Shown piece after piece: positions 34,230 to 46,717 of a DNA stretch of 64,000 bases. Source of the DNA: Stereocaulon alpinum. Its lineage: Eukaryota; Ascomycota; Lecanoromycetes; Lecanorales; Stereocaulaceae. The stretch lies in NCBI GenBank assembly GCA_018257865.1, contig JAEUBA010000011.1, positions 62,001-126,000 of the forward strand, given 5' to 3'. The translations under genes were made by a program, and so were the position numbers. Position 1 is the stretch's first letter; each line of letters opens with the position of its first letter. A model generated the notes under the pieces. That model was not told the origin of the DNA, searched no databases, and was given only the letters and a program-made list of their open reading frames with translations.

Positions 34230-36110
34230 ATGGGTGCAGAGCCGCCTTTCCTCTACGATCATCCATCCAAGTACTCCTTCGTCGGCCCCACAGAGAAAGG
34301 CTTCAATCCAAAAGCCGCTACCCAAGCAAGCTGGACCTCACCTAGGCCAAAGCCCAAGCCAGATGGACCCCTGATCCATTCCAAAGAATTCAATCGCCAT
34401 CCTGATTCATACTTTGTGGTGTAAGACTCTTGTTCACTTAGACTACGGCCTACAGCTTACACATACCTAGTCCATATGGCAACCTCAATTCGAAACCTAT
34501 GAGTCCACGAACCAAGTCGAAGGTCAAGTGGTCGCGCTTGGCTCAGCTTTTCCTGCGAATTTGTGAGCTACTGGGAGCCGCTGGATTGCTGTTCTGCGGG
34601 ATATGTCTCAAGGGGGTGGATGCTACAACTGGATGGATCATAAGAGTGCCAGTACGCATTGACGACCATCTGTTACGCGCCAGGGCTAATCTGATGGTTC
34701 AATTAGGCCGGTATTGCGATTTTGCATACTGTATACGCCATATACCACCTGTCTCGATCTTCCAAGGGCCGAACACCTGCGTCGTCGGCTAGTTATATGT
34801 TGTTCGCTTCATTTATTGACGTCGGCTTGATCCCATTCCTCGTCTTTAGCGCACTAATCTCTCATACGCAATCTATCGAGCCAATCAATGCTCCAGGCCA
34901 TTGGACCACCCTGTTCGGCAGCGACCAAGCAACTACCAAAATCGTATATTCGACATTTCTGGTGAGCTTGACCAATGGATGCATGCACCTGGTATCTTTG
35001 ATACTATCCATATATCTTGGTGTTATTTTCCGCAAGATATCACAGCTACCGCCGGACATGAACCCGTTGGAAGACAACCTCACCTCAAGGCATAAGCGCA
35101 AAAAATCCTCTCTTCTCGACAATCGTATGAGCCAAGCAACCACAGCAACAGCAAACAGCCAGACGAACTTGAAAGCCGAGGATCCACTCATATCGCCTCC
35201 ACGCACTGTACCATTTATGCATACCCGCAACAGCTCCCATGACAACATTGGGAATGTTCCACTTCCCAACGCTAGCCCCAGGGTTTCTCGAACAGACCTT
35301 GCAACTCCCTTCTATGATCAACCTCCGGCTCATCGCTCCTCTCGTACAGAGATCCAGAGATCCTTCTATAACCAGCCTGTCTCTCAGCGGTCTTCACGCG
35401 TCAAGATTCAGACCCAATACCATGACTCGCCGTCTTCTCATCGGACCTCGCACACCAATTTCCACGACATATCACTAGATCAAAGTCCTTCTAAGCAGAC
35501 ACCACAGAGCCCTCCTAAGCAACCCACCCACGTGGCCATAACCCGCTCCCCCACCAAAACCTCATCGATCTACTCGTCTAGCACCATAACAACCATAGCA
35601 TCGAACCGTCCACGTTCCGCTGCTCCTTCGATAGCCGACGGCAATTGGATAACGCACCCATCGCCCTCACCCTCACCTTCGCCACCGAGAGAACTCAAAC
35701 ATCTGCGCAATAATTCTTCTTACCAGCCCCTATCGCAGACTTCACCCTTCGAATACACGAGCCAAGATGAGAACATCATACCGCGTCCACTGGAAATGAA
35801 CCCACCCACCCCTCCAATGCAGCGGCAGAAGCGTAGACAGAACTTTGAGCAACGCGCTCTGGTTCCTGGGAATGGTAACGTCGGAGGGCAAGGGAATTGG
35901 GGATCAGGAACAGTGGGTCTTGGCAAGGCTAGGGCCTGGGGTGGGATGGGCAGGACTGGTGGAGGAATGGGTGGCGGTGGGAGAGTGGTCAGCCGAAGCG
36001 GAGTAGAGGTCAGGGAAAGTGGCATCTTTCCTAGTGGTGGTGTTAGAGCTCGGGAGGTAAGCGGGAAAGTTATGGAGGAGGGAAGAGGAACTGGTGGGGG
36101 ATGGATGTAG
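34230..36110 (+). CDS. Four-helix membrane protein of unknown function with long disordered tail
   Basis: Exons 34230..34420, 34471..34651 and 34707..36110 give 591 residues in phase. A short N-terminal cytosolic part ends at YFVVPYGNLNSKPM. Four hydrophobic helices follow: ICELLGAAGLLFCGICL, AGIAILHTVYAIYHL, YMLFASFIDVGLIPFLVFSA and LVSLTNGCMHLVSLILSIYLGV. The remaining 370 residues are a Ser/Pro/Arg-rich tail. It has a loose repeat unit (RVSRTDLATPFYDQPPAHRSSRTEIQ and two similar copies, each pairing a TxxxPFY/QYHD core with HRSSR), an SPSPSPSP run, and a Gly-rich end. The architecture resembles fungal plasma-membrane proteins of unknown role. No enzyme motif is visible. Confidence 0.85.
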
Positions 36111-36569
36111 TACGAAACGTCTTGACTCGATGATTGAATTTGTGGAACTGGAAACAATAAACACAACGAAAAGGGAGGAGTACGGCGCAGCGATATGGTA
36201 AAGGAATGGGGCATATGATATGCATACGAAAGCATTGTATCAAGGAACCTACATGGGAAGTCCAACTCATATTGCATTCAAAAATCATGCAAGAATTGGG
36301 AGAGGGTTTCCCTTGTGATCACGCGCAACTTGTGGGTTCCCTTGAGTTTTTCCCCAAACAAAATGCTTTCCGTACATCGTTGTGCCCAAGAGATATTATC
36401 CTATCAACGTTATTGGAACGAAGACTTGAGCTTTGTAAAGATTGCGAAATAGTACTTGCGTCGATATAGGTCAAAGAACATCCATCTGCCTCTCCTCCTC
36501 TTTGTACAGTATGTGCTGGATATTTCTCAGTCCTAGAATTCATCACACATCTGATAGCCTATTGAGCAC
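36111..36569. other. Tail-to-tail spacer before PMS1
   Basis: About 460 bases of shared 3' flank between converging genes. No further feature was seen. Confidence 0.5.
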
Positions 36570-39500
36570 CTACTCCTGTTCGAAGTCTTCCTCCTCATCC
36601 TCGTTCTCTTTCACTTCCGTATCATCCTTTTGATCTTCATCTGCGCTATCCACCTCCTGCTCCCCCTCCATTTTGCCCTGCACCCACCCCTTCCAATCAA
36701 CCTCGCATCCCTCCTCTTCCATACCCACAATACCGTCACCCTCCTCCCACCCTCCCCAGCCTTCCAGACTACAAACATGTCTCATAGTAGGTCTCCCATG
36801 CGGACAATTCCACGGCTTATCAACATCGCCCATCTTCCTAACTAAAGCCCCCATTTGCTTCAGTGTCAAAGTCTTGCCAATCATGATTGAGCTGCGGCAT
36901 GCTCTCATAGCGAACATGCGGCGGACTTTACTTGGTCTGGGTGTGTTGGTTGTTGATGAAGAAGGGTTGTCAGCCAGGAGGGTGATAAGTTCTTCCAAGT
37001 CTGTTGTGTCGAAAGTGACTTCTCTGCTCATGGGGAGGGAAAGGACTTTGCAGCGTTGGCCAACCGGTAAGTCACCGCTTGTGTCTATGTCAACCAAGAA
37101 TCCATTCTTGAGTAGGGCGTCGTTGTTCTCAAGGACGATTTCCTCTTCAATGGCTGTGAGCTGCAAGGGTCGAGGGTGAACCAATCGTTGGTTCTGCACA
37201 ATGGTTGTGGCTTGGAGGCGCTCGAAGTTGTACTTTTCGTCAGAGGCATGTTGATCAATGATGAAGAGACCGGTGTTGTTCCGTGTGGCAAGGATGAAGC
37301 CAAGGTTGAATTGGCCAGTAACGCGCATGTTGGCGAAATCATCTCTTGAGACCGTCAAGGTGAGACGCTCCTCAGCCGATGCGCCTTCGATACGTGTTAT
37401 GGTCTCGCTCTTTGGTATCTGAGTCGCCTCCAGTGAGTGTTGGAGCGCATCCTCCAACCATTTCAGCTGCTCTTCGATTTTCTGGACCGATGCATCAATA
37501 ATTTGCACCAAAGACGTAGTGGAGTCTTTTTGACCGGTCCCCTTCAATAGCTGATGCGCACGTCTTCTGTTGTCCTGACATGGTAAGGCAGAGCTCTCTT
37601 CGGCTTGTCTGATTAATTCAGCAACTCTCGCCTCCTCTCTTGATTTCTTGTCCTCTTCGTCCGAGTACTCGTCATCAGACTCAGCCTCTGATAGCGATGG
37701 CTCCTCTGGCCTGCTCACAGGACCATAGTCTACCTCTGGGGTGCACGATGCTGGGCCATGCTCCCCATCGTCGTATGCAGACGCCATGGAACCATCGTCT
37801 AACGCATTTCCCGAGGTTTCATCATCAGTAGCTTTCTCAGCATATCTGACAGACACACGCGACTTGCTCTGTGGCTTCCCGACGGTCTTGAGTAGCTGGC
37901 TTCCTGGAGCAGCGAAGGATCTCATACTGCTACCGAATTTTTGCCTGGCCGGGTCATCCATCACAAGTGCCCTAGACCTTATCGGAGTAGATGCTGTCGA
38001 GTCTATCCGACGTCGCTGAGACAATGACGAAGAACCGAGCACGGAAGTCGTTGTTTTTGAGCCGATGGTAATAGTTGCAACTTCAGGTGAGTTGCGTCGT
38101 GGACGCATTCGATCAAATGCATTCTGCACGATCCCTCTAGCTGGGTTCCGTGCTTGTTGTTTGTCAATAGGCTCGTCTTCTTGAGTCTCCTCTGCAGATG
38201 AAGTATCCGAATCTCCAGCGTGATCAGGTTGTTGTTCTGCTATCCTCTGGTTAAAGTCTGCGACAGATTTTGCAACGCCATTTGACATAGCATCGAATCC
38301 CGCTAAGTCACGAGCATCTTCGTACTCGTCTGCCTGATTTAGCGAATTGGTCTCTTTCCCAAGCTCTTTGATCAGCTTTTGCTTGTCTTTCGACAGCGTC
38401 TTGGGATTCTCCTCCACTACTACAGCGTGAGCAGGCTTGTTGACACGCTCTCTGGTGTCACAGCCAACGAAATCCTCGATCAGACTGTTGACGCTATCGT
38501 CTCGAGTCGGCTTGTCCGTTGCGCTTGGTGTGTCCTCTCTTGTGCTAGCATCAGCTTCGATGCTTGTGGAAGTTTGTAGGAAGTTGGGAAGCTTAGAAAC
38601 ACTCTTATCGCTGGCCTCAGAGCTCTCTCGACGTACACTGAGAGGCTTGAAGGATGCTAATTTATGATTAGGTTTCCAAGACTGCGGTACTGTCTGGTCT
38701 TGGCTCTCAAACAACTCGGTCAGGGACCCCTAGCGTCATCAGATGATGCTTGTATATGTCAAGTCTGCGGACTTACCCTAAGCACATCCAGTAAAGTGTT
38801 TTGCTCATGCAGGAGGATGGTTCTCTTATCAGGCGAGACATTTACATCATACGCATCTAACACTATTAGTAGGAAGTTCCAGATGTTGCAATACCACATA
38901 CTAGTGTCTAATAAAATGTCTGCAAAAACGAATGGTGATTGGGAGATGTTGTAGGACTTATAGACCTCGTTAAAGACTTTAGCAACTTGAGGCAGTCCGC
39001 ATGGCCTCGTGTTGACAAAGAACATCTGGCGGTCAGGCGCATGCCTTCCTTCGCCGAACGTTGGTCTAGAGACGTGACCAAGTACACGGACCTGCTTGTT
39101 CCTTGACAATCAGCAATTGAGGGAAGCAACATCCAGGGAGCTATGGCTCACTCTGGCTCAGATAGCTGGCTGTAGGTCTTGGTTGGCTGCAAATCAAAGT
39201 TCAGATCCATAGAGACTAAGCCAGTAAGAGCTTTTGCACCAAACACATTGGCGATATTCTCTCGAGTACTTTGATTCGACTTTGTCGCAAAGACCGTCGC
39301 TTTCTTCCCTCTGGCCATCACGTTACTGACTGAGATCCTTGCCTGTGTACTAATGCAAGCATAGGCTTGAAGAATGCCAAGGACTTTGCCATACTCCCGC
39401 TTGATGTTCTTCTCAAGCTCGCGCCTTCGAACGGGCAGGTTCATGAAGAGGTCTTCGACAGCCACAGTAGTACCCCTTTGGCTTGCTACAACGTGCGTAC

Positions 39501-39903
39501 CCTTCAATTTACCCGACGTCTCAAAGTCAAGCTTGGTGCCTTTGGGCGCTTCATCTGCGAGAGCAGTAATGACATGGAATTTTGAAAGAGCACAAAGAGA
39601 CGATAGAGCTTCGCCTCGGAAGCCGAAGGTCTGCAAAGACGAAAGATCGTCATAACTGGATAGCTTAGACGTATAATGCTTTAATGCGATCGTCTCGTAG
39701 TTCTCGCAAGAGATGCCGACGCCATTGTCTTGGACTTCAATGGAATCAAGGCCATTATTCTTGAAGCGTACTTCGATGGATGTGGCTTGAGCGTCCAAGC
39801 TGTTCTCCACCAGCTCTTTGACCACCGAGCATAGATCGACAATCACTTGCCCGGATTGAATCTGGTGCACAGTGCGACCCTCGAGAGCCTTGATGGTGGC
39901 CAT
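36570..39903 (-). CDS. PMS1: DNA mismatch repair MutL homolog Pms1
   Basis: Four exons: 39903-39152, 39101-38902, 38856-38777 and 38729-36570, 1,063 residues. It is the MutL-alpha subunit with the nicking endonuclease. The GHKL ATPase is complete: ELVENSLDAQAT, QDNGVGIS, TFGFRGEALSSL and GTTVAVEDLFMNLPVRRREL. The third exon carries NAYDVNVSPDKRT, and its junction sets the 45-base intron 38857-38901. A long acidic linker follows. The C-terminal endonuclease domain has IIDQHASDEKYNFERL, the DQHA-type metal site, then CRSSIMIGKTLTL and the CPHGRPTMRH block near 36790. Mlh1 would be its partner. The C-terminus is Glu/Asp-rich. The gene is divergent from the AreB-like gene. Confidence 0.96.
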
Positions 39904-40469
39904 TTCACCCCATCCTTATCAAGAGTCGTGACAGCGCTGCAAGCTGGCTCGTGGTTTAGTAGTCAATATCGGGCTGTCATAGGACTTAGGCAGGCGCAAT
40001 GAATGGTAATTTCTCCTGCAAAATCAGGAAAGGGGTTTTCTATCCCAAGTCAGAATGACTGTAGTAATTGGTAGTGCTAAGGAGGATATCGTGGTCTAAA
40101 TTTAGAGTCGTGCAGCGTTGCGACTGATGCACTGATGCAGGGGAGATGAGAGGACCCGTCGGAGCCGTTGATGAAATTACGTGTACGACACTACTACTGG
40201 CTATCGTATCTATCCCTTTATCGCTCCCAAAGAGCGATTCTCGCATCATTTGTAACATCGTCCATTCCTTTAGCATGTACCTTTACCTGTGCCATTACTA
40301 CCGTTAATTTCAGCTCTTTTGTTTGGATAATTTCCGCTTATTGACACTCGCTCCTTCTCTCGGTCCCTCTCTACCGCGTCTCTGGAAAGCGCCCTCGACA
40401 CTCACTCTCTGTCAATTCAGTCATCTCCAGAACCTACCTGCTCGTGCCATTCCCAGTACCCGCGAGCAG
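39904..40469. promoter_or_regulatory. Shared upstream region of PMS1 and areB
   Basis: About 570 bases between divergent starts. CT-rich stretches near 40340-40470 look like a fungal leader or core promoter. I saw no specific operator. Confidence 0.4.
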
Positions 40470-42230
40470 ATGAGCACTACTATCATCACGTCCTCCTCTA
40501 CATTCACGGCAGACTTGGCTACAGTACCAGCTTTGGCAATTTCCAACTTATCGTTCCAGCTTCCGACTCAACATCTACACAACCGTTACGACGGCTCAAT
40601 CAACAGATATCAGTACATCTTTAGGATTCGAACTCTTTGATCAGCAGAGTCTTCGGCGATCTTCGGCCTCCATACTCGAACCCTACCAGCACAACAGCAC
40701 TAGCTCTACAGCCCCAGGTCTACCCACGCTGGCTTCAGTCGCGTCCGCCCCTTCTCCTCACATAAGGTAGGACACCTTCATATACTTGATCCAGGATGGC
40801 AGGCGAGCTATCGGGATAAGTGGCAGGCAAGAAAGCGGAAAAGAAAAAGGATCCAGCAAATATTTGGGATGACTCCCAAAGAGGTGCCTGTGATCAGCTT
40901 CAGCAGAGCACTCAAAGGCCAGGAGTCTGCTCCTCATAGCTGCTTCCACGCGAGATTTAGGGTTTCGTACCTGGAGATGCCACTTATTCTGACCGGATGC
41001 CTCCTTTTTGGTACATCCTGCGGCTTGCGCGAGCTTCAAATATATGCGTAATTACACCTGTCGCAGATTGGACGCTGACCGCTTTGTTACATCATTAGGG
41101 CATACCATGATGCGGGTCAAACAATGAATTTCGCCACCTCATCACCCGCAGTAACCACTGGTGGTCAAGGACAGGTTCCAGTAAGTGCGGCTTTGCATGT
41201 GTTGGAAACCCCCCACTAGCGGCCCACGGCGAAACATCGCCGGACTAGAATCTTGCACCTTTATTTTCTCCTTTTCTTATCAGTCTTATCGCTACAACAC
41301 CCAAGTCTTCGACATGGCCACCCTAACTGACCATGGGCATAACCTACAGCCGGTATGTCAGAATTGTACGACTTCAACAACGCCGCTATGGCGTCGCGAC
41401 GAAATGGGTTCTGTTCTTTGCAACGCATGCGGTCTTTTCCTGAAACTTCACGGCACTCCTCGGCCTATATCCCTTAAGACAGATGTGATCAAGTCGCGCA
41501 ATCGCGTCAAGACTGCGGGCCAAGGACAGAAGAGAAAGGCAAGTAACCCAAGGATTTGCGCATACAGCCTGCTGATATTCGCCATCAGTCATTGTTTGAC
41601 GGCAATGGCCTTCCAGCGTCCCAGTCAGAAACGGGAACACCCCCACCAAACCATATGAACAACCGACGAGTGTCCCATAAAACCTCTTCAGGCGGTTCTG
41701 ATCGCTCGAATTCTCCCGTCTCACGTACTGAAACGCCTGCTCTGCACCCTAATATCGCTCCTCAACACATGTTCGATGGAGTCTCCTTAGCCGACCATAC
41801 CTTCCAGTCTCCAGCACTACCCTCACTTCAGCTTCGCCATCCTTCGCCAGGATCTACGTCCTCCTTCAACGATCGAAATCTCGAGCCACCACAAACCTAC
41901 GAAGGATTGCTGCAAGCTAATTCCTCCCTCAAGACGCGTGTCAACGAATTGGAAGTCATTAACGATCTATATCGAGGCACAGTCACCCAGTACGAGCAAG
42001 GTGGTGCTCCCCAAGCTGAGATGATTCCACGGGATACAGAGAGCCAGCTGAAGCAACACCTGGAGCAAGCACTACGTCGTGAAGAGGCCTTGAAGCGTCA
42101 AGTGGAGGACCTTGAGCGCGAAGTCGCGGAATTGAGGGGAGAACAGCCGCCGCTGAAGAGATCACGTGTGTCTGATGGCCCAGAATACCCAGAACCACCT
42201 CAGGGTTTCGCCAATGGACTGCACTCTTAG
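40470..42230 (+). CDS. areB: GATA-type transcription factor of the AreB/NreB/Asd4 class
   Basis: The confident exons are one ending at 40766, then 41099..41180, 41284..41538 and 41589..42230. A single GATA finger CQNCTTSTTPLWRRDEMG...CNACGLFLKLHG is followed by RPISLKTDVIKSRNRVK. The C-terminal half holds a coiled coil (about 41900-42140), which separates the repressor-type AreB class from AreA. AreB tunes nitrogen catabolite gene expression. The intron 41539-41588 is GC-AG: the donor is GCAAGT, and joining KRK to SLFDGNGLPAS fits the family. The exon ending at 40766 (LPTLASVASAPSPHIR) joins AYHDAGQTMNF across 40767-41098. Its own start is unclear. ATG 40470 (MSTTIITSSS) is one candidate but lies in another frame and needs an extra intron. 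Confidence 0.85.
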
Positions 42231-42789
42231 AAATTACGACTACGACGCCGCTCGACCTTCAGGATACTAACTCCCTTCTCAATGATACCAAGTCAACGAC
42301 CACTTATCAGAACGATATCGATGCGTGTACCATCGTATCGTCTACAACTTAATATTAATATCCAACCTAACATTTCCTTTGTCGGTGGTGTTCGGACCAT
42401 GTACCATTATCACGAGTTTTCTTGCGTCTATCGTATCGGTTAAAAGTTTACACGCGATTCTTAATACCCTCATGTCTGGCCGTTACATGTATTCTATGAT
42501 GCCGTAGTGGAGGGTTCTTTAAGGGTCTAGCCCCTTTGGTAGAGGCAAAGCAGCGAAAGCATACCAATTACACAGCATTTACTACCCATGAATCTTGATT
42601 TAACCTATTCATTGGTGGATGCGCTACATATCATACATGTTTTGCTAATACTAATCCTGCGGATGCCGTACATTATGCTCATGAAGCACCGCCTGCGTGT
42701 TTGAACATGATGCATGAGTCCAACTAGTCGTACCACCATTCCTTTGTAACACCTAACCATGCAACACTTCGTACAACCTCCTTTCCCCA
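42231..42789. other. Tail-to-tail spacer between areB and TMS1
   Basis: About 560 bases of 3' flank. Nothing else was seen. Confidence 0.5.
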
Positions 42790-44342
42790 TCAATGCCCAA
42801 ATCGATCTGGCATCGCTACCGGAGCTACCAGACTCCAACTGTATATCCCGTATGCTACCCACGAGCTCACAATCTTCACCCAGCTGGCCCAGTACGTCCT
42901 GCCCACAGCTGCGAAGTCGCCAGTGTTTTCGAAGTCGATGTTCTGCGTTAGGAGTGTAGCTACCCAACATGTTGCGAGCAAGAAAATGACGTGGAAGAGG
43001 CTGTAGTTGTATTGCGTTCCCTGCCTCTCGTCGTCTTTGCCACCGCGTCCATCGTTTGAGTCGTCGTCATCATCATCATCATCATCCAAGGCGTTGGCGG
43101 GAAGACTACCGGCTTCGACGGCGGCGCGGAGGGCTTCGGCGCGCATTTCGCGGCGGGATGAAGAGGGTTGGGTGTCGACTAGGCCGTGCTCTGAGTCGTC
43201 GCCGCCGAGCTTACTGTATGAGTGGCTTGTTTGGCTCCCTAGTGCGATGCCTTGTGTAGCTGCGCGGGTGGTGGTGTAGGCTATTGTGAGCATGGTGACG
43301 ATTGCGCCGATAACGATGGATGCTGTACGAGTGCCCTTGGCACGAATGAGCGGGTTGCAGTTGTGGTCATCTGGTTCCATGGATACGGCGGACATGGTGA
43401 GGTAGGTGCAGTAGATTGCTACCATGGCGGATTGGGCAAGGCCTGCTTGCGGGTTGTATTCTTGGATTGTTGGGTGGACTGAGATAGCGGAGATGATGAG
43501 GAGGACGAGAAGGTTGACGGTGATTGCGGCTTGGTTCATTGAGCAGCCGCTGTTGGCGAAGAAGATGTACATGACTATTGTCATGGCGAAGGAAAGTGTG
43601 TACATTCCGAGCGTTGATCCGATTAGGACTGACCTCCAAGCTTTCGAATCGTAGGTCTCGATCTTCTCCAAGCAGAACTCGGCCCATGTGTGTGCAAGGT
43701 CAACTAAGAGAATGAGGCCTAGGAGGACGAAAAGCATTGCGCCAGCCAAGGCGAAGTATTTGCCCCAGACTTGGAAGAAGGCTTCGGGTATGAAGAAAGT
43801 GACGACGACGAGGCCTAGCCAGGCTATGATCTTAGGCCCCCAGTAGCCATTTTGTAGAGCAGCGCGACCATCTCGAGATGATTTGACCCCAAGAAGTAGT
43901 ATTGCGAGGGCGAAATGAAAGAGGCCGAGGGCGAAGTTGACTCGTTGAACAGCAACGAAACCATAACACTGTTTCCCTTGACAAGAGATGGTCATGTAGT
44001 CTAAAGTGAGGCGTTCAAGTTTCTTGAGCGCCCACGGTGTGAGCATCAGCCATGATATAATCGAGTTGACGAGAAGTATGACGGCGTAGGCAATTCGAGT
44101 GGCCATGCTGGATGGCCGTTAGCGGAACCTCATCGCAGCGCTTTGAGTGCATCTTACCTGCTCTGGAACTTGCCGCAAGCACTGCATACTGCAGAGCAAG
44201 TTGCAGCTCCGCAACACGAGGCGCCGAAGGTCATCAACTAGGACGCTGTTAGTGAGAGCGCAGTTGGTGTCCAAAAGCGATGGGCACTTACCGTCCCCAT
44301 CGACGGAATGGCCAGCAAAGGCAAAGACAGAAGCGCACCCAT
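42790..44342 (-). CDS. TMS1: Serinc-family membrane protein Tms1
   Basis: Three exons: 44342-44292, 44237-44158 and 44107-42790, 482 residues. The start MGALLSLPLLAIPSMGT joined to FGASCCGAATCSAVCSACGKFQSS and then MATRIAYAVILLVNSIISW is the Serinc hallmark. About ten hydrophobic helices follow. The family sits in Golgi/vacuolar and plasma membranes and has been linked to serine incorporation into phosphatidylserine and sphingolipids, though its exact activity is debated. A run of Asp codons (DDDDDDDDD, plus-strand ATC repeat near 43063-43090) lies in the loop before the last two helices. The final helices contain YSLFHVIFLLATCWVATLL and SWVKIVSSWVAYGIYSWSLV. Divergent from the MCH1-like gene. 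Confidence 0.94.
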
Positions 44343-44741
44343 CTTTGATAGCAAGATCGACTCTTCTTGGGCTTTCGGCGATGACAAGGTTGTTGGGGTT
44401 TCGTAGTAAGGGTTGTTGTTTCTATTATTGCCTATGCGGCCGGTGTGATGTCGTTTGTAGCCTAAGCCCGAGGGCGTGCGGGTTCGAGTACCTAACGGCG
44501 GACTTTGATGTCATGCCGTTGACAAAAGCTTATCTATAATTGTCTACAGTACACTTTTATAACATACACTCTGATCGATATACTCCCTGACACGCTCTAT
44601 AACCTCGTTATGGCCGCTTGAGTAGAAGCATGTTGTTTCCGTGGGCTTCTGGTTTATTCACATATCCTCATCGTGCCTTCACTGTGACTTGATGATGGCC
44701 AAATAGCACCTTCGACAATCTTATCAGGTTGCCCAGCTGCA

Positions 44742-46717
44742 ATGGCTGAGAGCAAGCTGAGGACAGCGAGGGTGGTGTCTGTAGTTGCTGCCACCGCTAT
44801 AGCGTTGGCATGTGGGACTAACGTGAGTATCGCCATTGTGTACCTAGCCATTGACTGACCAGGAGGCCAGTATGCCTACTCGGCTTATGCACCGGCGTTC
44901 GCGCTGAGGATGAAGCTCACCTCGACCCAGAGCAACTTGATAGTGGGTGATATCCAATCAATTGTAAGTGGCGGAGTTTTAAACATATAGCAGGGGACAT
45001 TTGGGAACCTTGGGATGTATTGCGCTGGCATACCGATTGGAATACTTGTCGACAGTAAAGGGCCTAGACCATGTGCTTTCTTGGGATCTCTATCATTGGG
45101 AGCCGGTTACTTCTCAATATACAGAGGTGGGTCCATTGGTACTGACTCGACTGTCAGCTTCTGACGCATGTGCAGCGTACGAGGGTGGCCCTGGTTCAGT
45201 ATCGATGCCGTGGTTGTGTTTTTATATGTTCATGACAGGCATTGGGGGTTGCGCGGCTTTTGCAGGGTCGATCAAGACATGTAAGAATCAGAGCCTCACT
45301 GCCATTCTCAATAATTGATTGCGATACAGCTGCTCTGAACTGGCCGCAATCTCGTGGCACCGCGACAGCGTTCCCTCTATCAGCGTTCGGCTTGAGTGCC
45401 CTCTTCTTCGCAGCATTATCGTCCCTGGCTTTCCCAGACAATACCTCAGACTTAATCCTACTTCTGGCAATCCTCACCTTCGTATTAGTGTTCGTTGGAA
45501 CTCTCTTCCTACGCATCGTCCCACATACTACCACCTACTCTCCGCTCAAGACCGAGGACCGAAGCGGTCTGGATTCCTCTGCCCTGCTGAAGCGCACCAA
45601 ATCTGGAGACAGCAGATACAGCGCTGCTCGCATATCTCAAGACGAACCAGGTACGCAAACTGAGGGTATCTCCTACAATGATGACACGCCCAACGGTCCC
45701 ACAGAGTACAATGAACCTGAGGGTCAAAAGAAAGGCGCAGATGAGACATCATCGTTGCTCTCGAAGTCCTCTGGGTCGGCCCCTGGTGACATTCCTTATC
45801 AAGAACCAAATGTGAAGATTGAAGCCGATCATGACTCACATCACGTAGATATTCGAGGCTTAGCTTTGCTTTCCGAGAGGAAGTTCTACCAATTGTGGCT
45901 AATGATGGGCTTGCTGACCGGCATCGGTCTGATGACCATCAAGTAAGTTTCCGTATCCTGAACATTGCCATGTTGACTAACACCTCTTTAGCAATATTGG
46001 AGGCGATGTAAGAGGATTTCTCTCCCCAATCTACATCTTTCCCGTCTAATTGTAGCACAGGCCAGTGCGCTATGGCACCATTACGACGACAGTGCTTCCC
46101 CTGAATTCATCCAGGAGCGTCGATTGATGCATGTCGAGATCTTATCCTTCATGAGCTTCTGCGGTCGACTCCTGAGTGGTAGGAATCATGTTCCCTGCAT
46201 CTTCGAGCATTTACTAAAGTTCCGACCAGGCATTGGATCAGACCTGATCGTCAAGAAACTCGGCATGTCACGATTTTGGTGCCTCTTTCTTTCTAGCTCC
46301 ACCTTCCTGCTCGCCCAGATTTGCGGCCTCAACATCGACAATCCTCACCTCCTGGGCTTCCTTTCAGGTTTCACAGGGCTAGGCTACGGCTTCCTATTTG
46401 GAGTATTCCCTGCGCTCGTCGCCGAGAGTTTTGGTGTTGGAGGTCTGAGCCAGAACTGGGGCTGTATGACCCTTGCACCTACCGTTTTCGGTAATATCTT
46501 CAACCTTGTCTATGGCCATATATACGACCAACACTCGATTATTTTGCCTAATGGAACGAGCCATTGTAAAGACGGAATCTACTGCTATCGCAATGCATAT
46601 TTCATCACCATGGCAGGTAGCTTGGCGGGCGTGGTGATTAGTCTTTGGAGTATACACCATGATTGGGCTGAAAAAGTCAAGAGGCAAAAAGAGCGAGATA
46701 GAGGCCGCGAGGCTTGA
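44742..46717 (+). CDS. MCH1: Major facilitator transporter, Mch1-like
   Basis: Eight exons: 44742..44822, 44871..44942, 44994..45126, 45176..45280, 45330..45942, 45992..46007, 46061..46178 and 46230..46717, 541 residues, all phases consistent. The N-terminal half has NYAYSAYAPAFALRMKLTST, LIGTFGNLGMYCAGIPIG and LVDSKGPRPCAFLGSL (the MFS loop 2-3 signature), then SRGTATAFPLSAFGLSALFF. A long polar loop (about 45560-45860) separates the two six-helix halves. The second half has LMMGLLTGIGLMTINNIGGD, FMSFCGRLLSGIGSD and GYGFLFGVFPALVAESFG. The family is named for similarity to monocarboxylate permeases, but the substrate is not known. The sixth exon is only 16 bases. Confidence 0.92.

Noticed and set aside
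43056..43100. ATC microsatellite as a regulatory repeat
   Set aside because: It is the antisense of the Asp run inside the TMS1 coding exon.
44440..44520. Possible tRNA: GGGTTCGAGTACC resembles a B box
   Set aside because: The bases after the T loop do not pair with those before it, and no D arm or acceptor stem forms.
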